A DNA stretch of 64,000 nucleotides from Cloacibacterium caeni (GTDB lineage: Bacteria > Bacteroidota > Bacteroidia > Flavobacteriales > Weeksellaceae): assembly GCF_907163125.1 (NCBI RefSeq), contig NZ_OU015319.1, positions 2,170,001-2,234,000 on the forward strand. Direction: 5' to 3'. Position 1 is the first letter of the stretch, and every line of letters starts with the position of its first letter. Below, in pieces: positions 14,973 through 24,656 of the stretch. Made by a program: the position numbers and the translations under genes. The notes below the pieces were generated by a model. That model made no database searches. It worked only from the letters and a program-made list of their open reading frames with translations, and was not told where the DNA came from.

Positions 14973-15497
14973 TTAACTCTTCGATGGCTTTGGATTTTTC
15001 CTTTCCTGAATTAAGGCGTCTAACTTTTTTAAAATGGCGTTCTCGGCTTCTAAATAATAAATCCTCTCCAACAGTTCTTCCTCCCTTGTTAAGGGTTTGC
15101 CTGTTTTCTTTTTTTTTCGCGTGTAATTACTCATGGTTTTAGGTCTTCCTCTGGGTATGTTTTCTAAACCTAAAATACCATTTTTTTTGTAATTACGCTG
15201 CCAACTAAGAATACTGGACTCCGCAGGAATATTAAACCTTCTCGACGCTTCTTTTAAACTTAAATTCTCTTTCTCAATTACTGATAAAATCTTTAATTTA
15301 AAATCTTTTGTGTAATGCGTATTGGAAAGCCGAACAAGTCCTGAAACTCCATAAAGTTCATAAAATTTTATCCATTTACGAACCAAGGAACCACAAACTC
15401 CAATGCGTTTTCCTAAATCGTCTGTTCCAATATCCCCTTTGTGATATCTCTTTATAGCTTTTAATTTAAAGTCTAATGAATATTTACTTTTCCCCAT
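14973..15497 (-). CDS. IS3-family transposase OrfA (DNA binding), copy 1
   Basis: 174 aa from the ATG at 15497 (MGKSKYSLDFKLKAI). An upstream in-frame Met at 15542 lies outside the IS and is not the start. Two helix-turn-helix units (~10-55 and ~65-110) are followed by a basic stretch (TRKKKKTGKP) and a leucine-zipper-like helix (EELLERIYYLEAENAILKKL). A canonical slippery heptamer A_AAA_AAG, in frame at 15030-15024 (minus strand), lies 51 nt before the stop codon and opens the OrfB frame. Confidence 0.92.
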   Translation of the reverse strand: MGKSKYSLDFKLKAIKRYHKGDIGTDDLGKRIGVCGSLVRKWIKFYELYGVSGLVRLSNTHYTKDFKLKILSVIEKENLSLKEASRRFNIPAESSILSWQRNYKKNGILGLENIPRGRPKTMSNYTRKKKKTGKPLTREEELLERIYYLEAENAILKKLDALIQERKNPKPSKS

Positions 15498-15579
15498 AAA
15501 AAATGCCCCTAAAAAGTGTCTAACTTTTTGGGGGCAGTCCATAAACTGAGGATTTTATATTTAGGTATTTCTCTTATTT

Positions 15580-17184
15580 TTATAATTGAGGACCTGCCGC
15601 AACTAATCTTTTACCTTCTTCTGTATCACAATATTGTTCAAAGTTTTTAATATATCTAGCTCCCAAATCTCTAGCTTTTGCTTCCCATTCGCTAGCATCA
15701 GCATACGTGTTTCTTGGATCTAGAATTCCTTCAGTTACATTTGGTAAAGAAGTAGGAATTTCTAAATTCATAATTGGAACTACAGTTTTAGGTGCAGATT
15801 CTATAGAACCATCTATAATTGCATCGATAATTGCTCTAGTATCTTTAAGAGAAATTCTCTTACCAGTACCATTCCAACCTGTATTTACTAAATAAGCTTT
15901 AGCTCCGTGTTCTTTCATTTTACCAATTAATGTTTTAGAATACATTGTTGGGTGTAAAGTAAGGAAAGCTTCACCGAAAGCTGGAGAGAATGAAGGTTCT
16001 GGAGAAGTAATTCCTCTCTCTGTTCCTGCTAATTTAGATGTATAACCGCATAAGAAGTGATATTGCGCTTGATCTTCATTTAAAATTGATACTGGAGGCA
16101 ATACTCCGAATGCATCTGCTGATAAATAAACGATTTTTTTAGCGTGACCAGCTTTAGAAGGAAGTACAATTTTATTAATATGATAGATTGGGTAAGAAAC
16201 TCTAGTGTTTTCTGTAATAGAATTATCTTTATAGTCTATTTCGCCATATTCATTTACCACTACGTTTTCTAATAAAGCATCTCTCTTAATCGCTCTGAAA
16301 ATGTCTGGTTCTTTTTCTTCAGTAAGGTCAATTACTTTTGCGTAGCAACCACCTTCGTAATTAAATACACCATTGTCATCCCAACCGTGTTCGTCATCAC
16401 CAATTAAATATCTTTTTGGGTCTGCAGAAAGTGTAGTTTTACCTGTACCAGAAAGTCCGAAGAATAATGCTACATCACCTTCTTCTCCTACGTTTGCAGA
16501 GCAGTGCATAGAAGCCATTCCTCTTAATGGAAGATAGTAGTTCATCATGGCAAACATCCCTTTCTTCATCTCACCTCCATACCAAGTTCCTCCGATAATT
16601 TGGATTCTTTCTGTAAGGTTAAACATTACAAAGTTTTCAGAATTTAATCCTTGAGCTTGCCAATCTGGGTTCACTGTTTTAGATCCATTCATTACAATAA
16701 AATCTGGAGTTCCGAAGTTTTCTAACTCATATAATGATGGTCTAATAAACATATTTGTTACAAAATGAGCTTGCCATGCAACTTCCATTACAAATCTCAC
16801 TTTAAGTCTTGTATCTGGATTAGTACCACAGAATGCATCTACTACATATAATTTTTTAGAAGAAGAAAGCTGTTCTAAAACTAATTCTTTACAAGATTTA
16901 AAAATCTCTGGAGTTGTAGGGAAATTAACTTTTCCGTCCCAGCAAATAGTATCTTTTGTTACATCATCTTTTACGATATATCTATCTTTAGGTGATCTAC
17001 CTGTGAAAATACCCGTTTTTACAGCAACTGCGCCTGATTCTGTAAGAGCTCCCTTTTCAAAACCTTTATTTTTATCAGACATTTCTGCTTTAAAAAGTTC
17101 TTCATAGGTTGGGTTATACACTACTTCGTGATAACCTGTAATACCTAGATCATGTAGCTCTTGAATGATTTTAATGTTTTTCAT
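15580..17184 (-). CDS. pckA: Phosphoenolpyruvate carboxykinase (ATP)
   Basis: 534 aa, the family length. It decarboxylates oxaloacetate to PEP for gluconeogenesis. Visible: [15 protein letters not shown] near the N-terminus, the kinase-1a P-loop [14 protein letters not shown], kinase-2 [11 protein letters not shown] with metal-binding Asp, and [17 protein letters not shown]. It is transcribed toward the IS; its terminator is split. Two candidate -7 elements lie at 17225-17241. Confidence 0.97.
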   Translation of the reverse strand: MKNIKIIQELHDLGITGYHEVVYNPTYEELFKAEMSDKNKGFEKGALTESGAVAVKTGIFTGRSPKDRYIVKDDVTKDTICWDGKVNFPTTPEIFKSCKELVLEQLSSSKKLYVVDAFCGTNPDTRLKVRFVMEVAWQAHFVTNMFIRPSLYELENFGTPDFIVMNGSKTVNPDWQAQGLNSENFVMFNLTERIQIIGGTWYGGEMKKGMFAMMNYYLPLRGMASMHCSANVGEEGDVALFFGLSGTGKTTLSADPKRYLIGDDEHGWDDNGVFNYEGGCYAKVIDLTEEKEPDIFRAIKRDALLENVVVNEYGEIDYKDNSITENTRVSYPIYHINKIVLPSKAGHAKKIVYLSADAFGVLPPVSILNEDQAQYHFLCGYTSKLAGTERGITSPEPSFSPAFGEAFLTLHPTMYSKTLIGKMKEHGAKAYLVNTGWNGTGKRISLKDTRAIIDAIIDGSIESAPKTVVPIMNLEIPTSLPNVTEGILDPRNTYADASEWEAKARDLGARYIKNFEQYCDTEEGKRLVAAGPQL

Positions 17185-17224
17185 AACTAAAATAAAATAT
17201 TATTGTTCATATTTTTTTGTATTA

Positions 17225-17241
17225 CAAAATTAGCAAAAGTA
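17225..17241 (-). promoter_or_regulatory. Candidate -7 elements of pckA
   Basis: Two perfect TAnnTTTG matches on the minus strand: TAATTTTG (17225-17232) and TACTTTTG (17234-17241), 40-57 nt before the ATG. Confidence 0.5.
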
Positions 17242-17318
17242 TATAGTTTTATTAAATCTTAATTGATGATATTGGTCACTGAAATCCGTCATAGAATTTA
17301 TTTTCAAATAATTGAATA

Positions 17319-18221
17319 TCAATATATTAAATTTTTCCATTCTATGATATTACTAAAATTGCGCTCAAAAAAGTAATTTTTGTAATCCCCAAATTTTGAA
17401 GCTAGAACGAAATCTCCGCCCCAAGCTCCCAAACTTTTAATGAAACTTGGGCAATCTTGAAAGTGTTTTTCTTTAGCGGTTTTCATTCCTAAAAATTCAC
17501 TTAACTTACTCTCATGCAATATCATAAGGTTAGAAAACTCTTCCAAGGTTTTACATTGTAGTACTTTTTGAGTAATTTCTGAAAAGTCAGTTCTTAAATC
17601 TAAAGATTTTTTTTGAGACTGAAAAGCTCTTATTCCTTCTCTGCTATCTTGCTTTTGGTTTAAATGAATGAAGATTAAATCATCAGTAAAACTAGGATTG
17701 AATTCTACTCTTTCTATTTTTCTAGGGCTATTTTGATAAAGAATGGCAGACTTTTCTTGAGCCACAGCTATATCATAACCACTTCCACCCAAAGAAAGTT
17801 CATTAAGAAGAAAAGCATCTATATGAGACCACTCTGCTAAATTATTCATCAATGTAGAACTACTCCCCAATCCATAATTCGCGGGGAATTGTAAATTAGT
17901 AGTAATTTTATAAGTAGAATCGCTATGAAATTTTTCTGTAGAAAGTTTTTTGACGTTTTGAAGCACTTTTAGAATAAATGCTGCGCTTTCAGGAAGGTTG
18001 GTTTGTACAATTTCCCAATTTTTATAATTTATTTGGATAGAAAGCCAAGGTTTGTTCTCATGCAAAGCCTCCCAAAAAACCATGGAAGCACTATCTTTTT
18101 CTTCTTCTGAATAAAAATCTTGTCCCAATCGAGTAGGTACTGCTAAAGCTAAAGCTCCATCTAACACAAAGTATTCTGAAGTAATCAGTAATTTGCCTGG
18201 TGAAAATATGTGATTTTTCAA
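17319..18221 (-). CDS. GHMP kinase of the GYDIA family
   Basis: 300 aa. The GHMP fold is shown by the N-terminal SPGKLLITSEYFVL, the phosphate-binding NYGLGSSSTLMNNLA and the family-naming segment GGSGYDIAVAQ. It is predicted to phosphorylate a small alcohol with ATP. In Bacteroidota that use the mevalonate route such kinases are candidates for mevalonate-pathway steps, but no other pathway gene is nearby, so the substrate is open. Normal length for the group. The -7 element is at 18238-18245. Confidence 0.85.
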   Translation of the reverse strand: MKNHIFSPGKLLITSEYFVLDGALALAVPTRLGQDFYSEEEKDSASMVFWEALHENKPWLSIQINYKNWEIVQTNLPESAAFILKVLQNVKKLSTEKFHSDSTYKITTNLQFPANYGLGSSSTLMNNLAEWSHIDAFLLNELSLGGSGYDIAVAQEKSAILYQNSPRKIERVEFNPSFTDDLIFIHLNQKQDSREGIRAFQSQKKSLDLRTDFSEITQKVLQCKTLEEFSNLMILHESKLSEFLGMKTAKEKHFQDCPSFIKSLGAWGGDFVLASKFGDYKNYFFERNFSNIIEWKNLIY

Positions 18222-18237
18222 AGGATTTTATTTTTAA

Positions 18238-18245
18238 CAAAAATA
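18238..18245 (-). promoter_or_regulatory. -7 element of the GHMP kinase gene
   Basis: Minus strand TATTTTTG, 16 nt before the ATG at 18221. It lies just after the fabD terminator. Confidence 0.5.
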
Positions 18246-18254
18246 AAAAAGAAA

Positions 18255-18278
18255 AAGCCACAAAAAAATTTGTGGCTT
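18255..18278 (-). terminator. fabD terminator
   Basis: 10-bp stem AAGCCACAAA/TTTGTGGCTT, 4-nt loop, T-run on the minus strand. Confidence 0.85.
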
Positions 18279-18286
18279 ACTTTATT

Positions 18287-19162
18287 TTAAATTGCAGATG
18301 CAACTGTTACTTCGGAGTTAATCTTCTTTATCAGTCCTTGCAAAGTTTTTCCTGGCCCTACTTCTACAAAATTTGATGCGCCATCTTTAATCATGTTTTG
18401 TACAGACTGTGTCCATTTTACAGGTCCTGTTAACTGAGCAATCAGATTTTTTTTAATTTCATCTGGATCTGTAACTGCAGTTGTTGTAATATTCTGATAA
18501 ACCGGAATGGTTGCCTTTCTAAATTTTGCATTTTCTATTGCCGCAGCCAATCTTTCTTGCGCAGGTTGCATTAAAGGTGAATGAAACGCACCATTTACTG
18601 GCAAAATTAATGCTCTTTTCGCACCAGCTTCTTTCATAGCGTTACACGCTTCTTCTACCGCTTTGGTCTCACCAGAAATTACCAATTGTCCTGGACAGTT
18701 GTAATTCGCTGGGACTACAATTCCATTAATTGACGCACAAATTTCTTCCACTTTAGCATCATCTAAACCTAGAATTGCTGCCATAGAAGAAGGATTAATA
18801 TCACATTCTTCTTGCATCGCCAAAGCTCTTTCTGAAACCAACTTAAGTCCGTCTTCAAAACTTAAAACTCCATTGGCAACTAATGCAGAAAACTCTCCTA
18901 AAGAATGTCCTGCTACCATTTGAGCTCCTGTTCCGTCAATTGCTTTTACAGCAGCTACAGAATGAATAAATATTGCTGGTTGAGTAACTTTTGTTTTTTT
19001 AAGGTCTTCATCAGTTCCCTCGAACATGATTTTTAGTATATCAAAACCTAGAATTTCATTACTGAAATCCATGAGGTCTTTAATTTCTTTTCTACTATCA
19101 TAGAGTTCTTTTCCCATTCCTACGAACTGAGAACCTTGCCCTGGAAATACAAGTGCTTTCAT
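18287..19162 (-). CDS. fabD: Malonyl-CoA:ACP transacylase
   Basis: 291 aa. It loads malonyl units onto ACP for fatty-acid synthesis. Motifs: FPGQGSQFVGMGKELY at the start, nucleophile GHSLGEFSALVA, the Arg-bearing ALAMQEECD segment and the catalytic-His region NGAFHSPLM. Normal length. It stands alone, not beside fabH or fabF. Confidence 0.96.
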   Translation of the reverse strand: MKALVFPGQGSQFVGMGKELYDSRKEIKDLMDFSNEILGFDILKIMFEGTDEDLKKTKVTQPAIFIHSVAAVKAIDGTGAQMVAGHSLGEFSALVANGVLSFEDGLKLVSERALAMQEECDINPSSMAAILGLDDAKVEEICASINGIVVPANYNCPGQLVISGETKAVEEACNAMKEAGAKRALILPVNGAFHSPLMQPAQERLAAAIENAKFRKATIPVYQNITTTAVTDPDEIKKNLIAQLTGPVKWTQSVQNMIKDGASNFVEVGPGKTLQGLIKKINSEVTVASAI

Positions 19163-19222
19163 AATTTTTTTTCGATAAAATTTGAGTCTTATTCTTCTTT
19201 TGTTTAGTATTAGTTTTCGCTA

Positions 19223-21121
19223 TTAAGGAACTAATCTCACTACTCTGTAACCCTGGTTCACGTATGCACCGTTTTTGTTTCGTACAAATTCAAACTTGGT
19301 AGCCAATTGAGTCTGAGGTTTATTCATTTGCTTAAACAATTCTCCTTTGCTGTTTTCTCTGGTCAACATATCATTCACTACGTCAAAACCAATTACAGCA
19401 TACTTAGAAGGAGCTTTGCAATATTTTTTCTTATAATCTGCGAGAACTTCTTTTTCGAAGTCACCGTCTGTGTTAATTTTTCTATCCATCAAATACACCA
19501 AGCTCGCATTGCTGAGTTCTGCAATATTTTTTTCAAAAGATGGATGATAATACATACTGAATGATTTCATTCCGCTGGTTTCTTTAGCCAAATCAATGAT
19601 TCTTTTTGAAAAATCACTTCCTGCGTCATCATTATCATTTGCCAAAATAGCAATCACTGGAGCGGTTTGACCGGTCATCATATTCGTATCTAACTGAATA
19701 TCTGCAGAAGAATTTACTACGGTGATGTTTGCATTTTTCAACTGACCTTCTAATTGTTTCTTCATATAATTGGCATACGTCTTGTCAGAATCTGCCACGA
19801 TATATATTTTTTGGTCAGAATAAGCCAGAGAAACTTCTTTTACAATTCTGTCTGCAAAAACACTTTGTTCCGTTTCGATAATCACCAAATTGCTATAATT
19901 TCTAAGCTCTGGAGAATTTGCAAACGGAGCTACCACAGGAATTTTTTGAGTTTTTACATAGTCTAAAACTTCTAAAACGTTTGACTTGAAAAACGGCCCT
20001 ATGATTAAGTCTGTATTATTTTGATTAATTTGGGTAAGTGAATTTTTAAAACTTGCTTCACTTCCTGCGTCTACTACTTTTACATCTAGTTTTTGACCAG
20101 CTTTAGCATTTCTTTCGATAGCTAGTTTTGCACCCGTTAAGAAATCAGCAGCCATAGTTCTGTATTTACTGTCACCATCATCAAAACCGAATGGCAACAT
20201 TAAAACTACATTTAACTCATCACCAGATTTTTTAACATAACCCGCTTCTAGCTTCTTCACTTTTAGAACCATTCCTGGTTTTAAACCTTCTGAAAGTTTA
20301 GGATTGAGTTCTAATAATTGGTCTAGCGAAACATTAAATTTATTAAGAATTCCGAAAACAGTATCGCCATTCTGAACCGTGTATGTTTGGTATTCGTCTG
20401 CAACTACATTCTGAACTTCTGCTTTTTCGGTTTTTTTATCTTCTTGCCAAGTTACTGTTTCTTTAACCTTAGAATTTTGAGGTTTTTTCACATTAATGAC
20501 TTCACCAGGTTGCAATCCTTTTTCTTCTAAACCAGGATTGATGGCAAATAATTCCTCTTGAGTAAGGTTAAAACTTTTGGTAATTCTGTAATAGTTATCT
20601 TTTGGCTGAATCACATAAGTTCCTTCATCTGCTTTTGGCTTTTCTATTGCCTTTTCAACAGGTTTTTCTACTGGAACTTCTGTTTTTACGAATGCATTTT
20701 GATCTGCATATTTTTTGATATTTTCAGCAGGTAACGTTATCTCGTCACCAATTTTCATATGCTGGTCTAAGTTAGGATTCAATTTTCTTAAATCCACTTC
20801 AGAAATATGATATTGTTTGGTAATTCCGTAAATCGTTTGCTTCGGTTGAAGTACGATTTTGCCTAATTTTTGATTGGTAGTAGCCACCGCTTTTTCAGTA
20901 GTTTTTACAACTTCTGAGTTTTTCTTAGTGATGATTAAAACATCTCCAATCGCTAATTTTCCCTCTTTGATTTGAGGATTTAGCTTCGTGAGTTCGTCTA
21001 GTGTTACGCCATATTTTTTAGAAATATTATACGGAGTATCACCTTTTGCTACAGTGTGTGTTTTCTGTGCAAAAGCTACAAAACCTATTAACGTATATAT
21101 GAATACAAGATATTTTTTCAT
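19223..21121 (-). CDS. LysM-repeat protein with PBP1-like (LpoA-type) domain
   Basis: 632 aa, exported (signal to ~residue 18, GFVAFAQ). Four LysM modules (~20-64, ~88-131, ~167-211, ~245-288), each with the GDT or PKD start and LNP middle, bind peptidoglycan. Residues ~300-632 form a type 1 periplasmic-binding-protein fold (LNVVLMLPFGFDDGDSKY, DLIIGPFFKSNVLEVL, IPVVAPFANSPELRN, VIGFDVVNDML). The layout suggests a cell-wall-bound sensor or a regulator of wall synthesis, like LpoA. The ligand is unknown. Confidence 0.85.
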   Translation of the reverse strand: MKKYLVFIYTLIGFVAFAQKTHTVAKGDTPYNISKKYGVTLDELTKLNPQIKEGKLAIGDVLIITKKNSEVVKTTEKAVATTNQKLGKIVLQPKQTIYGITKQYHISEVDLRKLNPNLDQHMKIGDEITLPAENIKKYADQNAFVKTEVPVEKPVEKAIEKPKADEGTYVIQPKDNYYRITKSFNLTQEELFAINPGLEEKGLQPGEVINVKKPQNSKVKETVTWQEDKKTEKAEVQNVVADEYQTYTVQNGDTVFGILNKFNVSLDQLLELNPKLSEGLKPGMVLKVKKLEAGYVKKSGDELNVVLMLPFGFDDGDSKYRTMAADFLTGAKLAIERNAKAGQKLDVKVVDAGSEASFKNSLTQINQNNTDLIIGPFFKSNVLEVLDYVKTQKIPVVAPFANSPELRNYSNLVIIETEQSVFADRIVKEVSLAYSDQKIYIVADSDKTYANYMKKQLEGQLKNANITVVNSSADIQLDTNMMTGQTAPVIAILANDNDDAGSDFSKRIIDLAKETSGMKSFSMYYHPSFEKNIAELSNASLVYLMDRKINTDGDFEKEVLADYKKKYCKAPSKYAVIGFDVVNDMLTRENSKGELFKQMNKPQTQLATKFEFVRNKNGAYVNQGYRVVRLVP

Positions 21122-21138
21122 CCTTGTTATTTAAAATG

Positions 21139-21146
21139 CAAAATTA
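21139..21146 (-). promoter_or_regulatory. -7 element of the LysM/PBP1 gene
   Basis: Minus strand TAATTTTG, 17 nt before the ATG at 21121. Confidence 0.5.
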
Positions 21147-21158
21147 ATGTTTTTCGGG

Positions 21159-22727
21159 CTAAAATTCGCTAACAATTAAGACAGAATTTAAAACCTCCAT
21201 TTTTTGGTAACAATTTTCGAGCCATTTTTCGCCATTTTCTGCGAAAAAGACACTGAAATTGAGGCTTCTTTCTTGCCAATTATTAGCAGGGTGAATTTCT
21301 GAATACAAACGCTGAAGATAATCTATTTTATCTGCGTGAAGAATTTTTTCTGCACGTAACAATCTTTTCTTAAATTTCTGAAAAGACTTCAATTGTCTTG
21401 TTTCTTCTGCTTCTACCATATTCCTAAAGGTAACGGCAGTAAGTGAAGCTTTATTTTTTAAAATTTCAAAATTTTCTTTTAACAATTGCTCTCGGTTTTC
21501 TAAATCGGCATTCAATTCTGATTCTTTCAGCAATTTTTGATTTAAGAATTTCTGGAAATCTCCTAAAAAGTATTTTAGTGCTACTCCAGATTTTTCTATT
21601 TTATCTAAAGTTTTCTTTCTTAGGAACAACATAGAGTTTCTAGGAACCAAAAGAGGAAATTCTATCCCAAATTTCTCAAAAACCTTTGGCATCTCTAACC
21701 AATACATGATTTCTGCATTCCCACCAATGTATGCAATATTGGGCAAAACTTTTTCTTGAAAAACTGGTCTTAGCAAAGCATTCGGTGAAATTTTAGACCA
21801 ATCTTCTGCTAATTCTTCTAAAGCAAACGTGAGATTTTTATCTACAATCTGAAATTGTTCCCCATCAAATTCTATTCTATTTCTGGTATCAGACAAGTAG
21901 AAAAGGTTAATTTCTCTAGGGTTTACTTGTACTTTTCCGTATTTCTCGGTTAGGAATTTTACATTTTCTTGAGAAAAATAATGGGTAGTTTGGTTCACCA
22001 ATTCTTCCTTAAAGATATTTTGCATTTGATTTTTGAGCAAAACATCGTCTCCATCTATCATTAAAAGTCCAAACTCTGCAAAAATTTCTTGAACCAAAAT
22101 CTTTGTAGCTTCGGCAAAAGTTCTTCCTTTTTGATAAGCTTTTTTGGCAAGAAGAATAAGCTGTGTTCCGAAAACATCATCTTTAAACTCTTTTTCGAAT
22201 TCTTCTAAAAAACTATTGTCTTCTATAATAATTCTGCCAACTGCACCACCAGAATTTCCTTTGACTTGATAAAATCCATTTGCAGTTTTAAAATGATTAA
22301 TCTCCTCAAAATCGTGGTCTTCTGTAGCCAACCAAAAAATAGGAACAAAATTTTTATCTGAATTTTGAGTTAAAAAATCGGCCGTTTTGATGGTTTGTAA
22401 AATTTTGTAGACAAAAAATACTGGCCCAGAAAATAAATTCAACTGATGACCTGTAGTTACAGTAAAAGTATTTTCGGATAAGAGCAAATCTAAATGCTGT
22501 GATTGCTTAGCACTTAAATCTAAATGCTGATGCTGCGCTCTAAGAACGTCTACCAGTATTTTTCTTTGCTCTAATGTATAGTTATTTGCTTTTTTTTCTG
22601 CTTGTAACAATGCGTTTTCTAGGGTAAACTGATATGCAGAAAAATGCGGAATTTCTTGTTGAAGAAAGTCTTTGATTAATTTCGGGATGGTTTCTAAATC
22701 TTGAAACGGAAATTTAAACTTCGGCAT
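21159..22727 (-). CDS. bshC: Bacillithiol biosynthesis cysteine-adding enzyme
   Basis: 522 aa. BshC adds cysteine to GlcN-malate, the last step to bacillithiol. Recognised by TTGHQLNLFSGPVFFVYKIL, IFWLATEDHDFEEINHF, LLMIDGDDVLLKNQM and LVPRNSMLFL, with the C-terminal coiled coil (~375-460). Normal length. The start is set by a -7 element 4 nt upstream of the ATG at 22727 that overlaps the porin stop codon. Confidence 0.92.
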   Translation of the reverse strand: MPKFKFPFQDLETIPKLIKDFLQQEIPHFSAYQFTLENALLQAEKKANNYTLEQRKILVDVLRAQHQHLDLSAKQSQHLDLLLSENTFTVTTGHQLNLFSGPVFFVYKILQTIKTADFLTQNSDKNFVPIFWLATEDHDFEEINHFKTANGFYQVKGNSGGAVGRIIIEDNSFLEEFEKEFKDDVFGTQLILLAKKAYQKGRTFAEATKILVQEIFAEFGLLMIDGDDVLLKNQMQNIFKEELVNQTTHYFSQENVKFLTEKYGKVQVNPREINLFYLSDTRNRIEFDGEQFQIVDKNLTFALEELAEDWSKISPNALLRPVFQEKVLPNIAYIGGNAEIMYWLEMPKVFEKFGIEFPLLVPRNSMLFLRKKTLDKIEKSGVALKYFLGDFQKFLNQKLLKESELNADLENREQLLKENFEILKNKASLTAVTFRNMVEAEETRQLKSFQKFKKRLLRAEKILHADKIDYLQRLYSEIHPANNWQERSLNFSVFFAENGEKWLENCYQKMEVLNSVLIVSEF

Positions 22728-22731
22728 GAAG

Positions 22732-22739
22732 CAAATTTA
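22732..22739 (-). promoter_or_regulatory. -7 element of bshC (leaderless)
   Basis: Minus strand TAAATTTG followed by 4 nt (CTTC) and the ATG, so +1 should fall on or next to the start codon. It shares bases with the TGA/TAA region ending the porin gene. Confidence 0.6.
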
Positions 22740-24656
22740 GTGAAATAAATACCAAACAATTCCTAAATTCAATCGAAAATCATAAATAGGATAATTGGGA
22801 GCAGCGAATGATTTATTTTTCATAAAAGTAGTGTTTACATGCTGCGCTTCTGCATAAATAAGCATTCTTTTTACCTTCATATTAAAATAAGCATCTGCAA
22901 TAGGTTGACCACCAATAGAAGCGGTATTTGCAGAAACTGCAAATTCATTGAGTACTGGGAAATATTCTCTGGAATTAAATTTAGAGAAATAATACACTTT
23001 TATTCCTGTTTGAATTTCCGCAGCATCTTTGAACGCTTTTGCTTGGTAATAAGCATTTAATCTACCGATAAAACTAGGCATCGGGTAAAGATTTTTCTCA
23101 GACAAAGCCGATTGGAAAAGTAATTTGGTATTGAAATTAAGTCTCCAATAAGAAAAAGTAGCTTCGCCACCAATTTGAGAAATGTTGAGCGATGACTCGC
23201 TTTGCTTAGACTGATAATCAGCGCCAATGTACGTGTAATTTTCTATTCTAAAATAATTAGCAAAAACTGAACTTTGGAACCACTTTAGATTGACTTTACC
23301 TCCGATTTCTAAAGTGCTTTCGTTTTTAGCGTCTAAAAAATTATAATTGAAATTTTGGTAAAAAGATGGATTGATTAAATAATTAAAACTCGGTTTAGAG
23401 GTTTGCAAATTTACATGAGCATCTAAAACATAATCTTTAATCGGTTCTAATTTCAAGTTGTTTTCTGAACGAAGAAAGTTGCCAAAAGTACTTCCGTTAG
23501 AATATTCTACATTAGATTTTAAATCTACCTTGTCCCATAATTTGATTTCTAAATTCCCCACTGCACCAAATCTGTTTTCTTTATTATCTAAAGGAATACT
23601 GACACCAACAATGGCTGGAAGTTCTTTGTCTGTTCCTAAATTAATCATTTGATGACGAACTCCTGCTTCTAATTTGAAAGTAGGTTTATCAAAAAGTAAG
23701 GTGAAAGTATTGCTCAAGTTTTTAGAAAATTTATAAGCAGACGTTCCATAATCTTCTACAACATCTGAATCATAAAACGACTCAAAACCTTGTTGTTTAT
23801 ACCAATATTTATTGGCTTGATGGAAAATAGTATGTCTCACTTTAAAAGGATATTTCTCTGAATTTACAAACTGAAATTCCTGAGAGAAATAATATCTTCT
23901 GTACGAAAATCTTGAATCCGTAGATGTAAGGTTTACGGCAAGATTCTGTCTATTATTAAAACGAGTGTCATCTCCTAAAAAAAGGCTTAAATCTTCTATT
24001 CCACCATTTTCTTCGTTGTTTACGTTCTGGTGAATGTAATGTGTGAAAAATCGATAACGATTATTCTTAGAATTAAAACGAGAAGATAAAACGAAATTAT
24101 TAGAAGCGGCTAATTCTCTTTGGTATACACCTTGAGAACGTAATCCCATATATTCTAAGGCTACGTTGAAATTTTTTCCTACATTTTGAGTATAAGTAGT
24201 TTTCAATGCTGCTCCTTGTTTCATAGCATTATGGTAGATGAAAGATGTAGTGGGCGTTTTTACATCATAATATTTAACATCATCTACTCCCAAAATAAAA
24301 TGTGATTTTCGAGTAGGTAATAACGCTAAGTTTTGTTCTTTATTGACACGAAACATTAAATCTTGAAATCCAGAACCGATGTTGGCAAATTGGATTTTCC
24401 CAAAGTTGTCTTGGTTATTGTATTGTGTAAATTGATAAGATTTGTCTATTGTAAAAACGGTATCAAAAATTTTCTTTTCAGAAAACTGAGTATAATGCTG
24501 GTAGTCATTTATGGTTGGCTTAAAGATTTTCAAAGAATCTTTACCACCTTTATCTATTATTAATGTATCAGAAGGAACATTTCCATCGGTTTTATTAACA
24601 ATTTGAGCGCCTAAAAAATGTACTGCAAAAAATATGATGAATAAGATGTATTTCAT
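22737..24656 (-). CDS. Putative porin of Bacteroidota type
   Basis: 639 aa with signal peptide (to ~residue 18, VHFLGAQ). A ~100-residue N-terminal soluble part rich in Lys and Thr precedes a long stretch of alternating hydrophobic/polar strands with many Tyr, Phe, Arg and Asn, ending in LGIVWYLFH with aromatic terminal residues. This is typical of outer-membrane barrels annotated as putative porin in Flavobacteria. The substrate is unknown. bshC follows after 9 bp. Confidence 0.75.
   Translation of the reverse strand: MKYILFIIFFAVHFLGAQIVNKTDGNVPSDTLIIDKGGKDSLKIFKPTINDYQHYTQFSEKKIFDTVFTIDKSYQFTQYNNQDNFGKIQFANIGSGFQDLMFRVNKEQNLALLPTRKSHFILGVDDVKYYDVKTPTTSFIYHNAMKQGAALKTTYTQNVGKNFNVALEYMGLRSQGVYQRELAASNNFVLSSRFNSKNNRYRFFTHYIHQNVNNEENGGIEDLSLFLGDDTRFNNRQNLAVNLTSTDSRFSYRRYYFSQEFQFVNSEKYPFKVRHTIFHQANKYWYKQQGFESFYDSDVVEDYGTSAYKFSKNLSNTFTLLFDKPTFKLEAGVRHQMINLGTDKELPAIVGVSIPLDNKENRFGAVGNLEIKLWDKVDLKSNVEYSNGSTFGNFLRSENNLKLEPIKDYVLDAHVNLQTSKPSFNYLINPSFYQNFNYNFLDAKNESTLEIGGKVNLKWFQSSVFANYFRIENYTYIGADYQSKQSESSLNISQIGGEATFSYWRLNFNTKLLFQSALSEKNLYPMPSFIGRLNAYYQAKAFKDAAEIQTGIKVYYFSKFNSREYFPVLNEFAVSANTASIGGQPIADAYFNMKVKRMLIYAEAQHVNTTFMKNKSFAAPNYPIYDFRLNLGIVWYLFH

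Larger units (their letters stand above)
14115..15541 (-). mobile_element. IS3-family (IS150-like) insertion sequence, copy 1
   Basis: 1427 bp with imperfect terminal repeats: left end TAGACTGCACCCAAAAG, right end (reversed) TGGACTGCCCCCAAAAAG. Flanking duplication is TAAA (14111-14114 and 15542-15545). It carries orfA and orfB, orfB in the -1 frame, both on the minus strand. By inspection it matches the copy at 25519-26945, with an identical length and identical predicted proteins, so transposition was recent. Confidence 0.93.
14098..15556. terminator. aroQ/pckA terminator split by an IS
   Basis: The left arm AAAATCCTCAG (14098-14108) and right arm CTGAGGATTTT (15546-15556) are perfect complements. 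Removing the IS and one copy of the TAAA duplication restores an 11-bp stem with loop CGTAAA. The hairpin can no longer form as a simple terminator. Confidence 0.8.
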
